From Salinisphaera shabanensis E1L3A (GTDB lineage Bacteria > Pseudomonadota > Gammaproteobacteria > Nevskiales > Salinisphaeraceae), in assembly GCF_000215955.2 (NCBI RefSeq), contig NZ_AFNV02000007.1, positions 84,770 to 148,769 on the forward strand: a stretch of 64,000 nt of DNA. Reading direction: 5' to 3'. Shown here one piece after another: positions 37,766-47,133 of the stretch. How positions within the stretch are numbered: position 1 is the first letter of the stretch; each line of letters starts with the position of its first letter. A program made the position numbers and the translations under genes. The notes beneath the pieces are model-generated. The model was not told the DNA's origin, did not search any database, and saw nothing but the letters and a program-made list of their open reading frames with translations.

Positions 37766-38851
37766 TCAGGCCGCGCCCATTTCGGCGAGCAGATCGGCCT
37801 GGTGTTCACTGGTCAGGGCATCGACGATCTCTTCGAGATTGCCGGCCATTACATCGTCGAGCTTGTAGAGGGTGAGATTGATGCGGTGATCGGTCACCCG
37901 GCCCTGCGGGAAGTTATAGGTGCGAATACGCTCGGAGCGATCGCCGCTGCCGACGAGTTTCTTGCGCGTGGCCGCCTGTTCGCTGGCCTGTTTGTCCTGT
38001 TCGGCGGTCATCAGTTTGGTCTGCAGCAAACTCATCGCCCGGGCGCGGTTCTTGTGCTGGGAGCGCTCCTGCTGGCATTCGACGACCACGCCGGTGGGAA
38101 TGTGGGTGATGCGGATCGCCGAGTCGGTCTTGTTGATGTGCTGGCCACCCGCGCCCTGGGCGCGAAAGGTATCGACACGAATATCGTTGGCGTTGATATC
38201 GATCGCGCCGACTTCATCCTGCTCGGGCAAGACCGCCACGGTACAAGCGGAGGTATGAATACGGCCTTGCGATTCGGTGGCCGGCACGCGCTGAACGCGA
38301 TGCGCGCCGGATTCGAACTTCAGCCGCGAAAAAGCGCCGGTGCCGATCAGGCGCGAGATCACTTCCTTGTAGCCACCGTGCTCGCCTTCGCTGGCTGACA
38401 GGATTTCGACCTGCCAGCCCTGTTTTTCTGCGTAGCTGGAATACATGCGCAGCAGATCGCCCGCGAACAGCGCAGCTTCGTCGCCGCCGGTACCGGCACG
38501 AATTTCGAGATAGAGGTTGGCGTTGTCGTTCGGATCGCGTGGGATGAGATGCTTGCGTAGCGCCGCCTCGAGGCCGACAAGCCGCTCGCGCGCGTCGTCG
38601 AGTTCGACTTCGGCCATTTCGCGCAGTTCGGCTTCGTCCGAGTTCTCCATTTCTTCCAGGTCGGCCATTTCGTCGACCAGCGCGCGCCAGGCCCGATAGT
38701 CGGCGGACAGCGATTCAAGCTGGGCATATTCCTGGGACATGCGCCGGAACTTGTCCTGATCACCGATGACCTCCGGGTCGGACAGCGAGTGCGCGAGGTC
38801 TTCATGGCGTTCGACCAGTTCCTCGAGTTTGGCGCGCAGGGAATCTTTCAT
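37766..38851 (-). CDS. prfA: Peptide chain release factor 1
   Basis: RF1 reads UAA and UAG stop codons and releases the finished peptide. The 361-residue protein has the codon-reading tripeptide PAT in RVPATESQ near residue 188 and the peptidyl-release motif [15 protein letters not shown] near 232-246. The N-terminal coiled-coil domain is intact. The ATG overlaps the hemA stop as ATGA, and prmC follows, so hemA, prfA and prmC are co-transcribed. Confidence 0.97.
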   Translation of the reverse strand: MKDSLRAKLEELVERHEDLAHSLSDPEVIGDQDKFRRMSQEYAQLESLSADYRAWRALVDEMADLEEMENSDEAELREMAEVELDDARERLVGLEAALRKHLIPRDPNDNANLYLEIRAGTGGDEAALFAGDLLRMYSSYAEKQGWQVEILSASEGEHGGYKEVISRLIGTGAFSRLKFESGAHRVQRVPATESQGRIHTSACTVAVLPEQDEVGAIDINANDIRVDTFRAQGAGGQHINKTDSAIRITHIPTGVVVECQQERSQHKNRARAMSLLQTKLMTAEQDKQASEQAATRKKLVGSGDRSERIRTYNFPQGRVTDHRINLTLYKLDDVMAGNLEEIVDALTSEHQADLLAEMGAA

Positions 38852-40161
38852 TCGTTGTCTTCTTTGGTCGTCTTGAAAACGGCGTGGTGCGCGTTGTAGG
38901 CGTGTGTTTCATTATCGAGCTGAAACAGATCACGGGCGCTGGTCAGCAGTTCCTGCTGATGCGCACCGCGCGCCTTGCGCAGCGTCGCGCTTGGGTCGTG
39001 CATCAGTTTGTTGGTCAGCGTGTGGGCTAGATAGGCGAGCACGTCGTCGGCGTTCTCGCCGCGCGCCAGTCGCCGCCGTGCCTTCGCAAGCACGTCCTCG
39101 CGGGCGGCGTAGGCCTGATGGCGCAGATCGCGAATGGTATCGATCGCCTGGCGCGAGTCCAGCCAGTCGATATATTCCTCGATGCGCCCATCGAGCATAC
39201 CGTCGGCCAGCGTGGCCGCCTTTTCGCGCGAGCGGCGATTATCGTCGATGACGCTTTGCAGGTCATCCACCGAATACAGATAGATGTCCTCGAGCTTGCC
39301 CGCAGCCGGGTCGATGTCGCGCGGTACGGCGAGGTCGAGTGCGAACATCGGTTTGCGGCGGCGCTGGCGAACCGCGTCGCGCAGATCGTCGAAGTCCACC
39401 AGATAGCCGGGCGCCGCGGTCGACGAGATCAGCATGTCGGCTTCGGCAAGATGGGTCGCGACATCCTCGAGCGCGATCGCGTAGCCGTGATAGCGCGTGG
39501 CCAGTTCCTGAGCACGTTCGACACTGCGATTGGCAAAGATCATGCGTTGCACGCCCGCTTCGGCGAGATAGCGCGCCGCCAGATCGACGGTTTCGCCGGC
39601 ACCAATGAACATGGCCGAGGTTTCCGACAGATCGGCAAAGATCTGACGCGCCAGACTCACTCCGGCATACGCCACGGACACCGGATTGGCGCCGATCTCG
39701 GTCTGGCTACGAATCTGCTTGGCTACCGCGAAGCTGTGTTCGAACAAACGCGTGAGCAGCGGGCCGGCGCCACGCGCGGCACGCGCGCTGCGATAGGCGT
39801 TTTTCATCTGCCCGAGAATCTGCGGCTCACCGAGAATCATCGAATCCAGTCCGGCCGCCACGCGCAAACTGTGGCGTACGGTCTCGCGATCGCGATGAAT
39901 ATAGAAGTAGGGCGCCATGTCGTCGTCGTTGAGCCCGCGCTGTTCGCACAGCCAACGACGCAGGGAACCGTCGCCCGGGGCGTCGGTCACAGCATAGAGT
40001 TCGGTGCGATTGCAGGTCGACAGAATCGCGCCCTCGTGCACATGCGGCAGGCGCAGGAAATCGTCGAGCGCAGCATCGAATTGCTCGGGCGGAAACGCCG
40101 CGGTCTCACGGACCGATAGCGGGGCGGTGATATGGTTCAAGCCGACGGTCAGCAGCGTCAT
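38848..40161 (-). CDS. hemA: Glutamyl-tRNA reductase
   Basis: The enzyme reduces glutamyl-tRNA to glutamate-1-semialdehyde, the first committed step of tetrapyrrole synthesis. The 437-residue product shows the catalytic Cys in [13 protein letters not shown] near residue 50, the Ser/His region [20 protein letters not shown] near 97-116, the NADPH-binding [16 protein letters not shown] near 185, and the C-terminal dimerisation helix. It is divergent from the TPR lipoprotein/lolB operon by 80 bases, the conserved arrangement. Confidence 0.97.
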   Translation of the reverse strand: MTLLTVGLNHITAPLSVRETAAFPPEQFDAALDDFLRLPHVHEGAILSTCNRTELYAVTDAPGDGSLRRWLCEQRGLNDDDMAPYFYIHRDRETVRHSLRVAAGLDSMILGEPQILGQMKNAYRSARAARGAGPLLTRLFEHSFAVAKQIRSQTEIGANPVSVAYAGVSLARQIFADLSETSAMFIGAGETVDLAARYLAEAGVQRMIFANRSVERAQELATRYHGYAIALEDVATHLAEADMLISSTAAPGYLVDFDDLRDAVRQRRRKPMFALDLAVPRDIDPAAGKLEDIYLYSVDDLQSVIDDNRRSREKAATLADGMLDGRIEEYIDWLDSRQAIDTIRDLRHQAYAAREDVLAKARRRLARGENADDVLAYLAHTLTNKLMHDPSATLRKARGAHQQELLTSARDLFQLDNETHAYNAHHAVFKTTKEDNE

Positions 40162-40241
40162 GGGGTTATTCTACCGCTACCGCCACTTACGCCGCGCGCT
40201 TTGCATAGCCGCTGGTTGGATCGTCGCGCTATCATTGACTT

Positions 40242-42002
40242 ATGCATATTAACGACGTGAATGATACGGGCCGCGCTCGTGCCGGCTTGCGCTGGCGTGC
40301 GGCCGGTCTGTTGCTCGGTTGTGTTGTGCTCCTGGCCGCCGGTTGTGCGGGCCAGCCCGGCACGCATCCTGGCGCGGACGTGCGCATCGACGCCAATGCC
40401 GTGCCACCGAGCCCGGTGAGCCGGCGCGAGGCTTACGAATACCACGTGCTCGCCGGCGAAATGGCGATCCAGCGCGACAACCGCGCTCTGGCTGCGCGAG
40501 AATATGTGGCCGCTCTCGAATATTCCAACGATCCGGCGCTAGCCAAGCGTGCAACGCGAATTGCGCTATTCGCAGAGCAGCCCGATCTCGCCTATCGCGC
40601 GGCTACCCTTTGGGCGCGTAACGAACCGGACTCGCTGGACGCGCAGCGTACCGCCGCGCGCATGGCAGTGGCCAACGAAGACGCCGACGGTCTCGCTCTC
40701 TATGCGCCGGCGCTGGTTCAGGCAGCCGCCTCGCCGGATATCGGCTATCGCCTGCTGGCCGACGTGGTCAGCGGGGCGCCCAACGCCACCGATATGGTCA
40801 TCGATACCTTGTCGAACATGGCGCAGGCCGATAGCGCCAGCGCGCCGGCGCAGTACGCGCTGGGCGTGGTCGCACTGCGCTACGATCGCAGCGAGATCGC
40901 CGCCCGTGCGGCCGAACGCGCACTCGCACTCGATCCGAACTGGAACGATGCCGTGCTGCTGCAGGCCGGTGTATGGATTCGTGGCGGCGAAACCGCGAAG
41001 GCACAGCAGCTCGTCGACAAGCTGCCGGGTAATGCCGTCAGTCGTGCGCAATACCATCTGGCGCTTGCGCGTCTTTTGATCGAGGCCGACGAGGAAGACG
41101 CGGCGCTCGGCGAGTTCGAACAGGCTACACAGCTGCAACCGGACAATTCCGACGCACGCTATGGTCTGGCGATTCTATCGCTGAGTCTGGGCCAGCTCGA
41201 ACGGGCGGAAACGGCCTTCACCCGCCTGTACGATAATAACGAGCGTGCGGACGATGCGGCGTTCTATCTGGGCACCATCGCCGAGCAGCGCGAGGACTAC
41301 GCCCAGGCGCAGCGCTGGTATCAACGGGTCGAAAACGGCGGCCACGCGTTCGAAGCGCAGGTGCGCGGTGCGCGCATGATCTTCATGCAGGACGACCTGC
41401 CGGGTGCACAGCGCCGGCTGAGCGAGTTGCGGGCCATCTATCCCGATCTGGCTGAACAGCTCTACGCCGCAGAAGGGCAGTTGCTCTACGAAGCTGACGA
41501 ACCGCGCGCGGCGCTGGATATCTACAATCACGCCCTCGATGAGATTCCGGATAGCAGCGAACTGCGCTATGGCCGTTCCATGGCGTATGAGCGTCTTGGC
41601 GATATCGAGGCCGCAAAGAACGACTTGCAGGCCGTGCTCGACAGCGAGCCCGACGATGCGCGCGCGCTCAATGCATTGGGCTATCTGATCGCCAACCACG
41701 GCACCGACTACGAGCGCGCCGCCGAGTACATCCGGCGCGCGCTCGAAGCCGAGCCGGACAATCCGGCCATTCTCGATAGCATGGGCTGGGTCGAGTATCG
41801 TCTCGGCAATCTGGACACGGCGCGCCATTATCTGGAACGTGCCTACCGGGATTTTCCGGACGCCGAAGTGGCGGCGCATCTGGGCGAAGTTCTCTGGCAA
41901 CAAGGCCAGCATGAGGCCGCGCGCCGCATATGGCAGAACGCGATGGCGGATAATTCCGACCATCCCGTGCTCACTGAAACCGTGGAACGTCTCGACCCAT
42001 GA
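40242..42002 (+). CDS. TPR-repeat lipoprotein
   Basis: The 586-residue product has a basic start, a hydrophobic segment AAGLLLGCVVLLAAGCAG with the lipobox LAAGC at about residue 35, and then TPR units through to the C-terminus, for example RYGLAILSLSLGQLERAETAF and ALNALGYLIANHGTDYERAAEYIRRALEAEP. It should be a scaffold anchored in a membrane, probably the outer one. Its stop overlaps lolB by ATGA, and the same pair lies next to hemA in many gammaproteobacteria, which suggests a role in envelope or lipoprotein traffic. Partners are unknown. Confidence 0.85.
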   Translation: MHINDVNDTGRARAGLRWRAAGLLLGCVVLLAAGCAGQPGTHPGADVRIDANAVPPSPVSRREAYEYHVLAGEMAIQRDNRALAAREYVAALEYSNDPALAKRATRIALFAEQPDLAYRAATLWARNEPDSLDAQRTAARMAVANEDADGLALYAPALVQAAASPDIGYRLLADVVSGAPNATDMVIDTLSNMAQADSASAPAQYALGVVALRYDRSEIAARAAERALALDPNWNDAVLLQAGVWIRGGETAKAQQLVDKLPGNAVSRAQYHLALARLLIEADEEDAALGEFEQATQLQPDNSDARYGLAILSLSLGQLERAETAFTRLYDNNERADDAAFYLGTIAEQREDYAQAQRWYQRVENGGHAFEAQVRGARMIFMQDDLPGAQRRLSELRAIYPDLAEQLYAAEGQLLYEADEPRAALDIYNHALDEIPDSSELRYGRSMAYERLGDIEAAKNDLQAVLDSEPDDARALNALGYLIANHGTDYERAAEYIRRALEAEPDNPAILDSMGWVEYRLGNLDTARHYLERAYRDFPDAEVAAHLGEVLWQQGQHEAARRIWQNAMADNSDHPVLTETVERLDP

Positions 42003-42625
42003 AGAAACTTCTCGTCTGTTTACTTGCCGCTGCCGTGTTGTCCGGCTGCGCGATCATTCGCAAGCCGGCTGAAACCGAGGCCGGGGTGGTCGATGCCGCT
42101 GCATGGGCCGAGCACAAGAACGAACTGGCCGATTTCAGCATCTGGTCGCTTCAGGGCCGGGTGGCCACGGGGCAGCTTCTGGGCTGGACCGGTAATCTGA
42201 GCTGGCGCCAGCAGGGTGAAGACTTCGACGTGCGTCTGTCCGGACCGTTGGGCGCGGGCGGGTTTCGTGCCAAGGGCTCGCTCGACGACGTCGTCGTCAT
42301 TCAGACCAAGGACGAGCGCTTCGTGACCACCGAGCCGGATATTCTGGTCGAGCGCACGCTGGGCTGGACGTTTCCGCTCGAGCCGCTGCGCTTCTGGGCG
42401 CGCGGACTCCCGGCACCCGGTGGCTACGACCGTATCAGCGTAGATGCGCAGGGGCGCATGATCTCGCTTGAACAGAAGGGCTGGGCGCTGTCGTTTCCCG
42501 ACTATATCGAACCCGAAAACGCGCCCGCCGTACCGCGGCGCATCGTACTCGACAACGGTGAGACGCGTATCCGACTGGTGGTCGATCGCTGGTTCGATAT
42601 CGACGGCGTATCACGCGCGAATTGA
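41999..42625 (+). CDS. lolB: Outer membrane lipoprotein receptor LolB
   Basis: LolB takes lipoproteins from LolA and inserts them in the outer membrane. The 208-residue product starts MKKLLVCLLAAAVLSGCAI with the lipobox LSGC, then the LolA/LolB fold from about residue 40, with WSLQGRVATGQLLGWTGNLSWRQ near 48-70, FDVRLSGPLGAGGF near 74-87, and LRFWARGLPAPG near 131-142. The ATGA overlap with the TPR gene fixes the start. In relatives ispE follows directly; here tRNA-Gln does. Confidence 0.92.
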   Translation: MKKLLVCLLAAAVLSGCAIIRKPAETEAGVVDAAAWAEHKNELADFSIWSLQGRVATGQLLGWTGNLSWRQQGEDFDVRLSGPLGAGGFRAKGSLDDVVVIQTKDERFVTTEPDILVERTLGWTFPLEPLRFWARGLPAPGGYDRISVDAQGRMISLEQKGWALSFPDYIEPENAPAVPRRIVLDNGETRIRLVVDRWFDIDGVSRAN

Positions 42626-42726
42626 CACTGACGCTAGCAGCCAAGAAAATACGCGGCCTTCTCGCGATATGACGGTCGGCTGACAGCTGACAAAATGCGA
42701 AGGAACGAAGACGACATAGGTTCAAA

Positions 42727-42801
42727 TGGGGCGTAGCCAAGCGGTAAGGCATCGGGTTTTGATCCCGTGTACCGCAGGTTCGAATCCTGCCGCCCCAGCC
42801 A
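42727..42801 (+). tRNA. tRNA-Gln (UUG)
   Basis: The cloverleaf is complete: acceptor TGGGGCG paired with CGCCCCA, anticodon loop with TTG, T-arm GCAGG-TTCGAAT-CCTGC, and an encoded CCA. The last 19 bases are copied again 165 bases downstream without the rest of the tRNA. Its place before prs is conserved. Confidence 0.97.
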
Positions 42802-42869
42802 TTTAATCGTCCGCGCGAGCGGACACGAACGACAGCCTGGGCGGCTGGATGAGAACCTGCCAGGTTCGA
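42783..42869 (+). repeat. rtT-like repeat at tRNA-Gln, first copy
   Basis: The unit starts with the last 19 bases of tRNA-Gln. It continues with TTTAAT, a hairpin GTCCGC-GCGA-GCGGAC, a spacer, and a second hairpin CAGCC-TGGGC-GGCTG. The unit ends with CAGGTTCGA (42861-42869), the 5' half of the T-arm, exactly where the 78-base insert begins. The second copy repeats positions 42783-42852 with both stems unchanged. Confidence 0.85.
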
Positions 42870-42947
42870 CGCAGCGCGCGAAGCGCGCAAGAATCGTGAC
42901 GCGCAGCGGCACGAGCCCGCGGGGTGAGGCATCGCAAGATGCCGAAT
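42870..42947 (+). other. 78-base structured insert between tRNA-Gln 3'-end copies
   Basis: This GC-rich insert lies between TTCGA and AATCC, that is, inside a T-loop. It forms GCGCGC-GAA-GCGCGC, a short GCCC/GGGG stem, then GGGGTGA, a hairpin GGCATC-GCAA-GATGCC, and GAAT. The insert at the tRNA-Arg locus has the same length and order of elements. Confidence 0.7.
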
Positions 42948-43018
42948 AATCCTGCCGCCCCAGCCATTTAATTGTCCGCAGCGAGCGGACACGAAAGACA
43001 GCCTGAATGGCTGGATGA
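42948..43018 (+). repeat. rtT-like repeat at tRNA-Gln, second copy
   Basis: The 19 tRNA bases are identical to the gene. Over 71 bases the copy differs from the first only outside paired positions: C to T after TTTAAT, loop GCGA to AGCGA, C to A between the hairpins, and loop TGGGC to TGAAT. A degenerate start of a further insert (GACGCAGCGCGCGAAGC) follows. Confidence 0.85.
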
Positions 43019-43174
43019 AATTGACGCAGCGCGCGAAGCCGCATTCACGGCAACGCGCCGCGCGACAATTAGAGCAGGGCAACGCGCTATAAGGCGCCGG
43101 CGGCTGTGCTTCATCCTCGTTTTCGTCCGCATCGCGGACCGCTCATCTTCAATTGACAGCACGGCAGCACACGC

Positions 43175-44128
43175 ATGGCGGATTCCAGGTTGATGGTCTT
43201 TACCGGCAACGCCAATCCGGCGTTGGCCAAGGATGTGGCCGGTTACCTCAAGCTGCCGGTAGGCAAGGCGAGTGTCGGTAAGTTCTCGGATGGCGAAATC
43301 GCCGTCGAGGTCGAAGAAAACGTACGTGGACGCGATGTTTTCGTGGTCCAGTCCACCTGTCGGCCGACCAACGACAACGTCATGGAACTGCTGATGCTCA
43401 TCGATGCGCTGCATCGGGCGTCGGCTGGTCGAATCACCGCCGTGATCCCGTATTTTGGCTATGCCCGTCAGGACCGGCGTCCGCGCAGTGCGCGTGTACC
43501 GATTTCGGCAAAGGTCGTAGCCAGCATGCTCGGTGCGGTCGGCACCGATCGCGTACTCACTGTCGATCTGCATGCCGACCAGATTCAGGGCTTTTTCGAT
43601 ATGCCCGTCGACAACGTCTATGCCTCGCCGATTCTGCTCGGCGACATCTGGCGCCAGAAAGACGAAAAGCTCATTGTGGTCTCCCCGGATGTCGGCGGTG
43701 TCGTGCGTGCACGCGCGCTGGCCAAGCGCCTTGATGACGCGGATCTCGCCATCATCGACAAGCGCCGCCCGAAGGCCAATGAAGCCAAGGTGATGAATAT
43801 CATCGGCGATGTCAGCGGCAAGACCTGCATAATGGTCGACGACCTTGTCGATACCGCTGGCACGCTGTGTCAGGCAGCGGATGCACTCAAGAACCAGGGC
43901 GCGACCAAGGTCAAGGCCTACGTCACCCACGCGGTGCTTTCGGGCAAGGCGGTCGAGAACATCAGCAATTCGCGGCTCGACGAGCTGGTCGTATCCGACA
44001 CCATTCCGCTATCGCCGGACGCCGCCGCCTGCGGCAAGATTCGCCAGCTGCATATTGCAGCATTGCTGGCGGAAACGATCCGCCGGGTGAGCAACGAGGA
44101 GTCCGTGTCCACGCTGTACGTGGACTAG
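43175..44128 (+). CDS. prs: Ribose-phosphate pyrophosphokinase
   Basis: The enzyme makes PRPP from ribose-5-phosphate and ATP for nucleotide, His and Trp synthesis. The 317-residue product shows [14 protein letters not shown] near residue 9, [16 protein letters not shown] near 38, the flexible loop [20 protein letters not shown] near 97-116, the metal-binding [13 protein letters not shown] near 128, and the PRPP motif [12 protein letters not shown] near 219. The first ATG is used; a second six codons on is possible. A TATAAG at 43088 could be a -10, but its -35 is poor. Confidence 0.96.
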   Translation: MADSRLMVFTGNANPALAKDVAGYLKLPVGKASVGKFSDGEIAVEVEENVRGRDVFVVQSTCRPTNDNVMELLMLIDALHRASAGRITAVIPYFGYARQDRRPRSARVPISAKVVASMLGAVGTDRVLTVDLHADQIQGFFDMPVDNVYASPILLGDIWRQKDEKLIVVSPDVGGVVRARALAKRLDDADLAIIDKRRPKANEAKVMNIIGDVSGKTCIMVDDLVDTAGTLCQAADALKNQGATKVKAYVTHAVLSGKAVENISNSRLDELVVSDTIPLSPDAAACGKIRQLHIAALLAETIRRVSNEESVSTLYVD

Positions 44129-44295
44129 TCGCGCGTTCGACGTCGGCGATCCCGACACGGGTCGTGCATTTGGCGTTCAAGCGCGTATACTACGCGGTCT
44201 TTTGAGACCGGTGGGCGGCGGCCCGCCAGAAAATACAACGATCGAGCGGTCGACGGGGTTTCCGGCGACCGTCCTTATTATTGGAGCGAATCGAT

Positions 44296-45024
44296 ATGGA
44301 AGCTTTCGAGCTGAATGCGGAAAAACGTACCGCGAAGGGCCGCGCCGAGAACCGTCGCCTGCGTCGTGAAGGCCGTGTGCCGGCCATCATCTACGGTGGC
44401 AACGGCGAGCCGGTGATGCTCACGCTGGAGCACAACGACCTCGACCATCATCTGGATAACGAGGCGTTCTTCTCGCACATCATCAAGATCAATGTGGCTG
44501 GCGGCGGCAGTGAAGAAGTCGTGCTGCGCGATCTGCAGCGCCACCCGGCCAAGCCGTTCATCGAGCATGCCGACTTCCTGCGCATCGTCGCCGGTGAAGC
44601 GCTGCGTATGAGCGTGCCGCTGCACTTCGTGGGCGAAGAGGAATGCCCGGGCGTGGCCGATGAGGACGGCGTTGTTCAGCACAACATGAACGACATCGAA
44701 ATCGAATGTCTGCCGCGCAATCTGCCGGAATACATCGAAGTCGACTGCTCGAAGCTTCACCTGCACGATTCCGTGCACCTGAGCGAGCTCGTGCTGCCGG
44801 AAGGCGTCGAAATCGTCGAGCTGATGGGCGACGAAGAAGACCAGACCGATCGCACCGTCGTTTCGGTACAGGTGCCGCGTGCGGCGATCGAACTCGAAGC
44901 CGAAGACGAGGCGGAAGCCGAAGCGGCCGCCGAAGCCGAGGAAGGCGAAGCGGGCGAGGCCGAAGACGGCAAGTCCGAAGGCGAAGACGCGGGCGACGAG
45001 TCCGGCGAAGACGAAGACAAGTAG
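44296..45024 (+). CDS. rplY: Ribosomal protein bL25, CTC type with acidic tail
   Basis: bL25 binds 5S rRNA. The 242-residue protein is the long CTC/TL5 type: an N-terminal L25 domain (about 1-92) with RTAKGRAENRRLRREGRVPAI, a C-terminal beta domain to about 190, then about 45 residues made almost only of Glu, Asp, Ala and Gly. The tail is extreme even among acidic proteins here. GGAG stands nine bases before the ATG. Upstream, a TATACT at 44186 and hairpins CGGTCT-TTTG-AGACCG and GGGC-GGCG-GCCC may form its promoter and leader. pth follows 42 bases later. Confidence 0.94.
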   Translation: MEAFELNAEKRTAKGRAENRRLRREGRVPAIIYGGNGEPVMLTLEHNDLDHHLDNEAFFSHIIKINVAGGGSEEVVLRDLQRHPAKPFIEHADFLRIVAGEALRMSVPLHFVGEEECPGVADEDGVVQHNMNDIEIECLPRNLPEYIEVDCSKLHLHDSVHLSELVLPEGVEIVELMGDEEDQTDRTVVSVQVPRAAIELEAEDEAEAEAAAEAEEGEAGEAEDGKSEGEDAGDESGEDEDK

Positions 45025-45066
45025 TCGTCTTCGCGCTCGAGCGAACGTACGGGTTGGAGCAGCGGC

Positions 45067-45657
45067 GTGAGTGATGCAATTCGCGCCGTTGTCGCCTTGG
45101 GCAACCCCGGCGCCGACCATGCCAGCGACCGGCACAATGTCGGTTTCTGGCTGGCTGATCGGCTCGCCGAGCGTTGGCGCGTAGCGTTCTCATCCGAGCG
45201 CAAGTTTAAGGGCGATCTGGCGCGCCGCGGTATGGGCGAAGCCAGCGTCTGGTTGCTCAAGCCGGCAACGTTCATGAATCGCAGTGGCGATGCAGTACAG
45301 CCCCTGTGCGCATTCCACAAGCTGGCGCCCGAGAGCGTACTGGTCGTTCACGATGAACTCGACCTGCCTGCGGGTACGGCACGCTTCAAGCAGTCGGGCG
45401 GCCACGGTGGCCATAATGGGCTGCGCGATATTACCCGCGTCATCGGCACCCAGTACAAGCGTCTGCGCATCGGCATCGGTCACCCGGGCGATCGCAGCCA
45501 GGTGTTGTCCTACGTGCTGGGTACGCCTTCGCCCGATGATCGAATCGAAATCGACAATGCGATCGATGCCGGTATCGACGCGCTCGAGATTGCGCTCGAT
45601 AAGGGCTGGGACTACGGCGCCCAGAAGCTGAACTCGCGCAAGGCGCCCTCCGGCTAA
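45067..45657 (+). CDS. pth: Peptidyl-tRNA hydrolase
   Basis: The enzyme releases tRNA from peptidyl-tRNA that drops off the ribosome. The 196-residue product starts at GTG and has the active-site residues in order: Asn in VALGNPG near residue 12, His in [12 protein letters not shown] near 22, and Asp in [12 protein letters not shown] near 95. [15 protein letters not shown] near 107-121 completes the signature. It sits between rplY and ychF, the usual order. Confidence 0.96.
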   Translation: MSDAIRAVVALGNPGADHASDRHNVGFWLADRLAERWRVAFSSERKFKGDLARRGMGEASVWLLKPATFMNRSGDAVQPLCAFHKLAPESVLVVHDELDLPAGTARFKQSGGHGGHNGLRDITRVIGTQYKRLRIGIGHPGDRSQVLSYVLGTPSPDDRIEIDNAIDAGIDALEIALDKGWDYGAQKLNSRKAPSG

Positions 45658-45715
45658 CACCCATCGCGATGCGCGCGCCTTCGCGCCGCAATCCACGCCA
45701 TCAGAGGTTGTTCAA

Positions 45716-46807
45716 ATGGCTCTTCAGGTCGGTATCGTCGGTCTGCCCAACGTGGGTAAGTCCACTCTTTTCAACGCGCTCACCGCGGCCGAGATTCCGG
45801 CCGAGAACTATCCGTTCTGTACGATCGACCCGAATGTCGGCGTGGTGAGCGTGCCGGATCCGCGGCTGGCAGCACTGGCCGGTATCGCGAATCCGGAAAA
45901 GACGCTGCCGACGGCGATCGAGTTTGTCGATATCGCCGGCCTCGTAGCGGGGGCTTCGACTGGCGAAGGCCTGGGCAACCAGTTTCTCGCCAATATCCGA
46001 GAGACCGACGCCATTCTGCACGTGGTGCGCTGTTTCGACGACGACGACGTGATGCATGTATCCGGGCGTGTCGATCCCATCGCGGATATCGAAACCATCG
46101 ATACCGAGCTGGCGCTGGCCGATCTGACCACGGTCACGCGCGCGGTGGATCGCAGCGCAAAGGCTGCCAAGTCTGGCGACAAGACCGCCAAGCGCAATTT
46201 CGACCTGTTCGAGCGCGTGCGCGATCACCTGGATAGCGGCGCGCCGGTACGCGCGATGGCGCTCAGCGACGACGATCGGCTGGCGCTGCGCGAGTTGCAT
46301 CTGATCACGGCTAAGCCGGCGCTGTTCGTGGCCAACGTCGACGAAGAAGGCTTCGAAAACAATCCGCTGCTCGATCGCGTATCGGAACACGCAGCGGGCC
46401 AGAATGCGCCTGTGGTGGCGGTGTGTGCCGCGCTCGAAGGCGAACTCGCCCAGCTCGACGGCGACGACAAGAACGAATTCCTCGCGGATCTCGGCCTGGA
46501 AGAGCCCGGTCTCGACCGGGTGATTCGCGCCGCCTACGAACTGCTCGGTTTACAGACGTTTTTCACCGTGGGTCCCAAGGAAGTGCGCGCATGGACGGTG
46601 CGCCGGGGTGCGACCGCGCCGCAGGCAGCCGGTGTGATTCATACCGATTTCGAACGCGGATTCATTCGCGCCGAGGTTATCGGCTACGACGACTACGTCA
46701 GCCTCAAGGGCGAAAAAGGCGCGAAGGAAGCGGGCCGACAACGCCTCGAGGGCAAGGAATACATCATGGTCGAAGGCGACGTTGTGCATTTCCGGTTCAA
46801 CGTCTGA
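45716..46807 (+). CDS. ychF: Redox-regulated ATPase YchF
   Basis: This Obg-family P-loop protein prefers ATP and binds ribosomes. The 363-residue product has G1 as [12 protein letters not shown] near residue 8, G3 as [20 protein letters not shown] near 70, the altered G4 region NVDEEGF near 205 in place of NKxD, a coiled-coil insertion, and a C-terminal TGS domain ending [17 protein letters not shown] lies nine bases before the ATG. Confidence 0.96.
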   Translation: MALQVGIVGLPNVGKSTLFNALTAAEIPAENYPFCTIDPNVGVVSVPDPRLAALAGIANPEKTLPTAIEFVDIAGLVAGASTGEGLGNQFLANIRETDAILHVVRCFDDDDVMHVSGRVDPIADIETIDTELALADLTTVTRAVDRSAKAAKSGDKTAKRNFDLFERVRDHLDSGAPVRAMALSDDDRLALRELHLITAKPALFVANVDEEGFENNPLLDRVSEHAAGQNAPVVAVCAALEGELAQLDGDDKNEFLADLGLEEPGLDRVIRAAYELLGLQTFFTVGPKEVRAWTVRRGATAPQAAGVIHTDFERGFIRAEVIGYDDYVSLKGEKGAKEAGRQRLEGKEYIMVEGDVVHFRFNV

Positions 46808-46891
46808 AAATTACCGGCGACGCATCGCTCGAAAGCTGGCCCGTCAAGGGTTGACATGATGCGCCGGGATGAAGAAACTACGCGGCTTTCC

Positions 46892-46967
46892 GGCTATGTA
46901 GCTCAGGGGTTAGAGCATCGCATTCATAATGCGAGAGTCGGTGGTTCAAATCCACCCATAGCCACCA
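46892..46967 (+). tRNA. tRNA-Met (CAU), elongator type
   Basis: The cloverleaf is complete: acceptor GGCTATG with CATAGCC, anticodon loop TTCATAA, T-arm GGTGG-TTCAAAT-CCACC, and an encoded CCA. The first base pair is Watson-Crick and the anticodon stem lacks the three G-C pairs of initiators, so it is the elongator. Its downstream region carries a plain terminator and no 3'-end duplication. Confidence 0.93.
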
Positions 46968-47002
46968 GGCGACGTGCACCTTCGATTTCTCGGAGGTTAT
47001 GA

Positions 47003-47036
47003 AAGGGATCCGGCGACTGCCGGATCCCTTTTTTTA
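47003..47036 (+). terminator. Intrinsic terminator after tRNA-Met
   Basis: Arms AAGGGATCCGGC and GCCGGATCCCTT around GACT, followed by a run of T. It lies about 35 bases past the tRNA. Confidence 0.9.
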
Positions 47037-47133
47037 TGCCGGCAAGAGGCGCTGAATATCGGTATCGATCCCGATCCGACAAGCCTTTGCGACCTGATAG
47101 ACTTCGACCTTTATCCAGCGTTCGATACGACGT

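Noticed and set aside
42727..43018. Attachment site of a genomic island at tRNA-Gln
   Set aside because: The duplicated 3' end is a typical att pattern, but the copies are only 165 bases apart with no integrase or cargo between them, and the hairpins recur. A structured tandem repeat explains it better.
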